This document shows, in pieces, positions 61,109-64,000 of a stretch of DNA of 64,000 nt (its first letter is position 1; every line of letters begins with the position of its first letter). A program made the translations under genes and the position numbers. Origin of the DNA: Alphaproteobacteria bacterium (lineage in GTDB: Bacteria; Pseudomonadota; Alphaproteobacteria; DSM-16000; Inquilinaceae); NCBI GenBank assembly GCA_028281925.1, contig JANQIX010000091.1, positions 28,754 through 92,753 on the forward strand. Direction: 5' to 3'. The notes under the pieces are model-generated. The model had not been told where the DNA came from and did not search any database. It saw only the letters and a list, made by a program, of their open reading frames with translations.

Positions 61109-61675
61109 CTATTCGCCCGCCGACACCTTGATGTGGAAGACGGCCCAGCTCAGGCCAGCATCGGTCGTGTCGTCCTGGCCGTCGTAGCTGCCGGGCGGGA
61201 AGACCAGCCAGAGCGGGCCACGACCGCCATGGGGCAGCGGCTCACCCTCCATCTCCAAGGCCAGGAGGAAGCTCTCATTCACATCTGAGCGAAGGAATTC
61301 GGGGCTGTAGCCGTCCACGGCCTGGACCATGACCGTGTCTCCCTCTGCCCCGGCCTGCTGCAGCACGTCCTGCAGCAGTGGTCCGCGTACGGTGACGGGC
61401 CGCGGCCACTCTGGGTATTCAACTGTGGCTTCATGCTGCGTGAGAGCCAGAAGGTCGGTCCGTGTGAAAGTGTAAGCCTCCTCGAACGTCTCGCCGTAAA
61501 TTCCGAACAACGCGTCCTCAAAGGCATCGAAGGGCGGCCTGTTCGGCGTTTCCACTGCCCCGGTGACGGTCAGCACGACTGGTTCCTGGCTGGCAGCCGG
61601 CGAAACCGGCAACAGCAAGGCAGCCAGCATCAGAACAAGAGCGGCGAAGAACGGCCCGCGTTTCAGACGTGTCAT
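61109..61675 (-). CDS. secreted molybdopterin-binding-fold (YedY/sulfite-oxidase-like) protein
   Basis: The 188-residue protein has a signal peptide (MTRLKRGPFFAALVLMLAAL, cleavage near PAASQE) and a small domain related to the oxidoreductase molybdopterin-binding fold, with VTVRGPLLQDVLQQAGAEGD, VQAVDGYSPEF and GRGPLWLVFPPG. The cysteine that coordinates molybdenum in sulfite oxidase and YedY is not present, so a catalytic cofactor is doubtful. Homologues of this shortened type are common near transporters and sensors. Role unknown. Confidence 0.8.
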   Translation of the reverse strand: MTRLKRGPFFAALVLMLAALLLPVSPAASQEPVVLTVTGAVETPNRPPFDAFEDALFGIYGETFEEAYTFTRTDLLALTQHEATVEYPEWPRPVTVRGPLLQDVLQQAGAEGDTVMVQAVDGYSPEFLRSDVNESFLLALEMEGEPLPHGGRGPLWLVFPPGSYDGQDDTTDAGLSWAVFHIKVSAGE

Positions 61676-61838
61676 CGGTCGATGCCCCTTTTCATGCGCT
61701 CAGCCCGCAACAGGGTCGTCGGCGCAAGCGTATGGGACGCGCGTCCCCTCGAAATCTTGCGAAGGGTAGCCGCCTGACCTGCGCTGTACCAGTAACACTC
61801 ATGGGACAGGCAGGAGCCGCCGGTCGGCGCGTTGTCGC

Positions 61839-62819
61839 TCAGTCGAAGACCGCCCGCGGAAAATAGAGCGACACGACGAAGTTGGAGCGATCGACGATTT
61901 CACTGATTTTCAGATCCGCGCAAACGCTGCAGAGCATGTAGGCCTCGACAGCCGACATGCCGTGTGCCTGGGTCAGTTCGTCGATCATGGCGGCAACCGC
62001 CATGCGCGCGGCCTGAAAAAGGTCGTCGCCGATGCCCGTCGTGACCCAGAACCCCAGCTCGTCCTTGTGCCGCGATATGGGGCCCGGTGTGATGAATCTT
62101 GGGCCGGTCAGCGCCATATCCCGGATCAGCTCAAGCTTCACGGTCACCTGCATCGGGCTTTCGATCGCCGTGCCACAGACCTCACCGTCGCCTTGCGCCG
62201 CATGGGTGTCGCCGATGGAAAACAGGGCGCCCGGCACCTCGACCGGCAGGAACAGCTCGGTGCCGGCGGTCAGGTCCCGGATGTCCATATTGCCGCCGAC
62301 CCGGCGAGGCGGGGCAATGCGGTGGTGGCCCGGCTCGCCGGGCGCTAGGCCGATGGTGCCGGCGAACGGCCTCAGCGGCACCTTGCCCCCGGGGCCGAAC
62401 ATTGCCGGCTGAAGCCTCTCGGCGTCATAGTGCCAGAGATGCAGGGCCGGTTCGGGAAACTGATCGGTGAGCAGGCCGAACCCGGGGATGTTGGCCGTCC
62501 ACCCCCAACCGGAAGGCTGATACCCCAGAAGCGTGATTTTCAGCCCGTCGCCAGGTCTTGCCCCGTCGACATAGACCGGCCCCGTGACCGGATTGACCCT
62601 GTCAAAGTCCAAGGCGGCCACATCTGCCACGCTGCTGCCGGGCGTGATCTGCCCGCCCGACGCCTCCATCGTCTCCAGGGTCACCATGGCGCCGGGCGAC
62701 ACCGTCACGGCCGGTGGCAGGCTGTTGTCCCAACCATAGTGGCAGTGATGCGCGTGGAGCGTGTGCTTCAGATCGTCGGTCATTACCGGGGCACGGACAC
62801 GGACATTGTCGCTCGCCAT
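61839..62819 (-). CDS. acetamidase/formamidase family protein
   Basis: The 326-residue protein has the FmdA/AmdA family features LHAHHCHYGWDNSLPP, PVYVDGARPGDGLKIT, HRIAPPRRVGGNMDIRDL and GDTHAAQGDGEVCGTAIE, which bind the metal and amide. It would hydrolyse formamide, acetamide or related small amides to ammonia and an acid in the cytosol. A second ATG at 62783 (MTDDLKH) could be the start. No amide transporter is adjacent. Confidence 0.92.
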   Translation of the reverse strand: MASDNVRVRAPVMTDDLKHTLHAHHCHYGWDNSLPPAVTVSPGAMVTLETMEASGGQITPGSSVADVAALDFDRVNPVTGPVYVDGARPGDGLKITLLGYQPSGWGWTANIPGFGLLTDQFPEPALHLWHYDAERLQPAMFGPGGKVPLRPFAGTIGLAPGEPGHHRIAPPRRVGGNMDIRDLTAGTELFLPVEVPGALFSIGDTHAAQGDGEVCGTAIESPMQVTVKLELIRDMALTGPRFITPGPISRHKDELGFWVTTGIGDDLFQAARMAVAAMIDELTQAHGMSAVEAYMLCSVCADLKISEIVDRSNFVVSLYFPRAVFD

Positions 62820-62917
62820 CGCCGCAGACGGAACAGCAGGGCGGCTGCGTCAAGCTTAGTCCCGATTTTGAAGCAAAGCGAAACTTCAACGCGTGCGGCC
62901 GGCAGCGATTACGAAAA

Positions 62918-62942
62918 AGGCGGGGCTTGCGGCCCCGCCTTC
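62918..62942 (-). terminator. intrinsic terminator of the RTX gene
   Basis: AAGGCGGGGC (62918-62927) and GCCCCGCCTT (62933-62942) form a perfect 10-bp stem with a five-base loop. Read on the minus strand it is followed by a T-run (bases 62915-62919 on the plus strand are A). It lies about 40 bases after the RTX stop. Confidence 0.85.
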
Positions 62943-62980
62943 CCGTCTGCAAAGGGCGATCGTATGACCGCCAGCCGACC

Positions 62981-64000
62981 TCAGCTGAAGAGGAAATCCG
63001 TCCCCACCGTGGCAAAGTCCAGATCGGCGCGGAACACCCCGTCGAGGAAGATCGACCCGCTGCCGCCAAGCGCGTTGAGGTTGATCGTTGCCCCGGTCGC
63101 CCCATCCGTCGTGGCGGCATCGACGTCAGCGAGACCGACTCCGAAGCCCGACAGCTCGATCACATCATCGCCGGCCGCGTTGAAATCCGTGATCTCATCG
63201 TTGCCGGACGACGCGGTGTCATAAAGGAAGGTGTCGTCGTTAGCCTCGCCCGTGAGCGTGTCGTTGCCTCCGGCACCTTTCAGCACATCGTTGCCGTTGC
63301 CGCCTTCGATGATGTCGGTGCCCGCGGTGCCGGTGATGGTGTCGTTGCCACCGAGTCCGTCGATCACCGCTTCCTGGCCATTGTCCTTGCGGACATTGCC
63401 GACACCGGAGAAGTCCAGCACATCGGCATTGCCGGTGCCTTCGACCTGGCCGCCATTGCCGACGATGATGTTGTCGATATCGGTGAACGTGGTCGCGGAG
63501 CTGAACGACAGGCTGCCGTTCAGACCCTGCTCTTCGATGTCGTCGTTGCCGCCACCACCGTTGTAGGTGTCCCCACGGCCGTCGCTGCCACTGACCACGA
63601 AGGTGTCGTTGCCGATGCCGCCGTTCTGGATGTCGGCCCCGGCACCGCCGATCAGGGTGTCGTGGCCCTCGTTACCGTTCAGCGTGTCGTCGTCGGCCTC
63701 GCCGCGCAGCTCGTCATTGCCGCCGGCGCCGTTCAGCGTGTCTTCACCATTGCCGCCTTCGATGATGTCGGTGCCGGCCGTACCGGTGATGGTGTCGTTG
63801 CCGCCGAGGCCGTCGATCACCGCCTCCTGGCCGTTCTCCTTGCGGACATTGCCAACGCCGGTGAAGTCTAGCGTGTCTGCGTTGCCGGTGCCTTCCACCT
63901 GACCGCCATTGCCGACGATGATGTTGTCGATGTCGGTGAACGTGGTTGCCGAGCTGAACGACAGGCTGCCGTTCAGACCCAGCTCTTCAATATCGTCGTT
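62981..64000 (-). CDS. RTX/hemolysin-type calcium-binding protein, C-terminal part
   Basis: The reading frame is open to the window edge, so at least 339 residues belong to a larger protein. It contains many GGxGxDxLx nonapeptides (for example GGNGNDVLKGAGGNDTLTG) that bind calcium in a beta-roll, and a C-terminal tail without them, ending DLDFATVGTDFLFS, as in type I secretion substrates. A 151-residue unit is repeated in tandem. A terminator follows. No hydrolase domain or secretion genes are in this window. Confidence 0.88.
   Translation of the reverse strand, partial: NDDIEELGLNGSLSFSSATTFTDIDNIIVGNGGQVEGTGNADTLDFTGVGNVRKENGQEAVIDGLGGNDTITGTAGTDIIEGGNGEDTLNGAGGNDELRGEADDDTLNGNEGHDTLIGGAGADIQNGGIGNDTFVVSGSDGRGDTYNGGGGNDDIEEQGLNGSLSFSSATTFTDIDNIIVGNGGQVEGTGNADVLDFSGVGNVRKDNGQEAVIDGLGGNDTITGTAGTDIIEGGNGNDVLKGAGGNDTLTGEANDDTFLYDTASSGNDEITDFNAAGDDVIELSGFGVGLADVDAATTDGATGATINLNALGGSGSIFLDGVFRADLDFATVGTDFLFS
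63302..64000 (-). repeat. 453-bp tandem repeat inside the RTX gene
   Basis: Bases 63302-63547 and 63755-64000 align at a 453-base offset with only scattered substitutions, about nine in ten identical. The unit encodes 151 residues including the TDIIEGGNG turn, the FTDIDNIIVGNGGQVEGTG strand and the GLNGSLSFSSATT segment. More copies may lie beyond the window. Confidence 0.75.

Overview
The window is about 64 kb of high-GC DNA, almost certainly a chromosomal segment of an alphaproteobacterium, probably Rhodospirillales-like. The basis is the gene order rpmH-rnpA-yidD-yidC-engB-argB, the rplU-rpmA pair beside a tRNA gene, a TRAP transporter with an FCD-type GntR regulator, paired REP-like palindromes and aerobic betaine-type demethylation genes. 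No phage, transposase, CRISPR array or replication origin was seen. Genus assignment is inference.

Layout. 1-3 kb: the end of a TRAP dicarboxylate-type transporter (small permease cut by the window edge, binding protein) with a divergent GntR regulator and an Asp/Glu racemase-family enzyme. 3-5 kb: a BLUF photoreceptor, tRNA-Ser(CGA), and rplU-rpmA behind a promoter and an attenuator-like terminator. 5-10 kb: the argB-engB-yidC-yidD-rnpA-rpmH operon on the minus strand. 10-16 kb: a proline-rich membrane protein, a Sel1/peptidoglycan-binding protein, tRNA-Gln(TTG), a HerA-like ATPase and a soluble histidine kinase. 16-21 kb: an isoprenylcysteine-methyltransferase-like membrane protein, then an acetate-uptake group (DnaQ-type exonuclease, cNMP/CBS/DUF294 protein, ActP-like symporter, DUF485).

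21.6-37 kb is a surface-glycan locus on the minus strand. It holds three GT4 glycosyltransferases, genes resembling wbpE, wbpD and wbpB for a 2,3-diacetamido-uronic acid, an asparagine-synthase-like amidotransferase without a glutaminase domain, and a tightly overlapped set for a nonulosonic-acid-like sugar: acetyltransferase, fused cytidylyltransferase-aminotransferase, ATP-grasp ligase, NeuB synthase, PseG/SpsG-like protein and PseB dehydratase. 37.4-42.5 kb on the plus strand is a second membrane-glycan operon: a polytopic glycosyltransferase-like protein, a methyltransferase-GT2 fusion, a methyltransferase and a UPF0104-type membrane protein. It ends convergently against zapE.

43.6-45.3 kb is atypical. 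A protein of three tandem repeats (DHH and GNWDD motifs) lies between two decayed, directly repeated copies of a glutaredoxin-like sequence. 45-64 kb is mixed metabolism: an NTF2-flavin monooxygenase fusion, a gamma-glutamylcyclotransferase-like protein, a Rap1a-cytochrome c fusion, a 5'-nucleotidase, an MttB-family methyltransferase with a dimethylglycine dehydrogenase, an LAS-type metallopeptidase candidate, a PAS histidine kinase, GFA, a PrsW-like protein, pfkB, a secreted molybdopterin-fold protein, an acetamidase/formamidase, and the C-terminal part of an RTX calcium-binding protein carrying a 453-bp internal tandem repeat.
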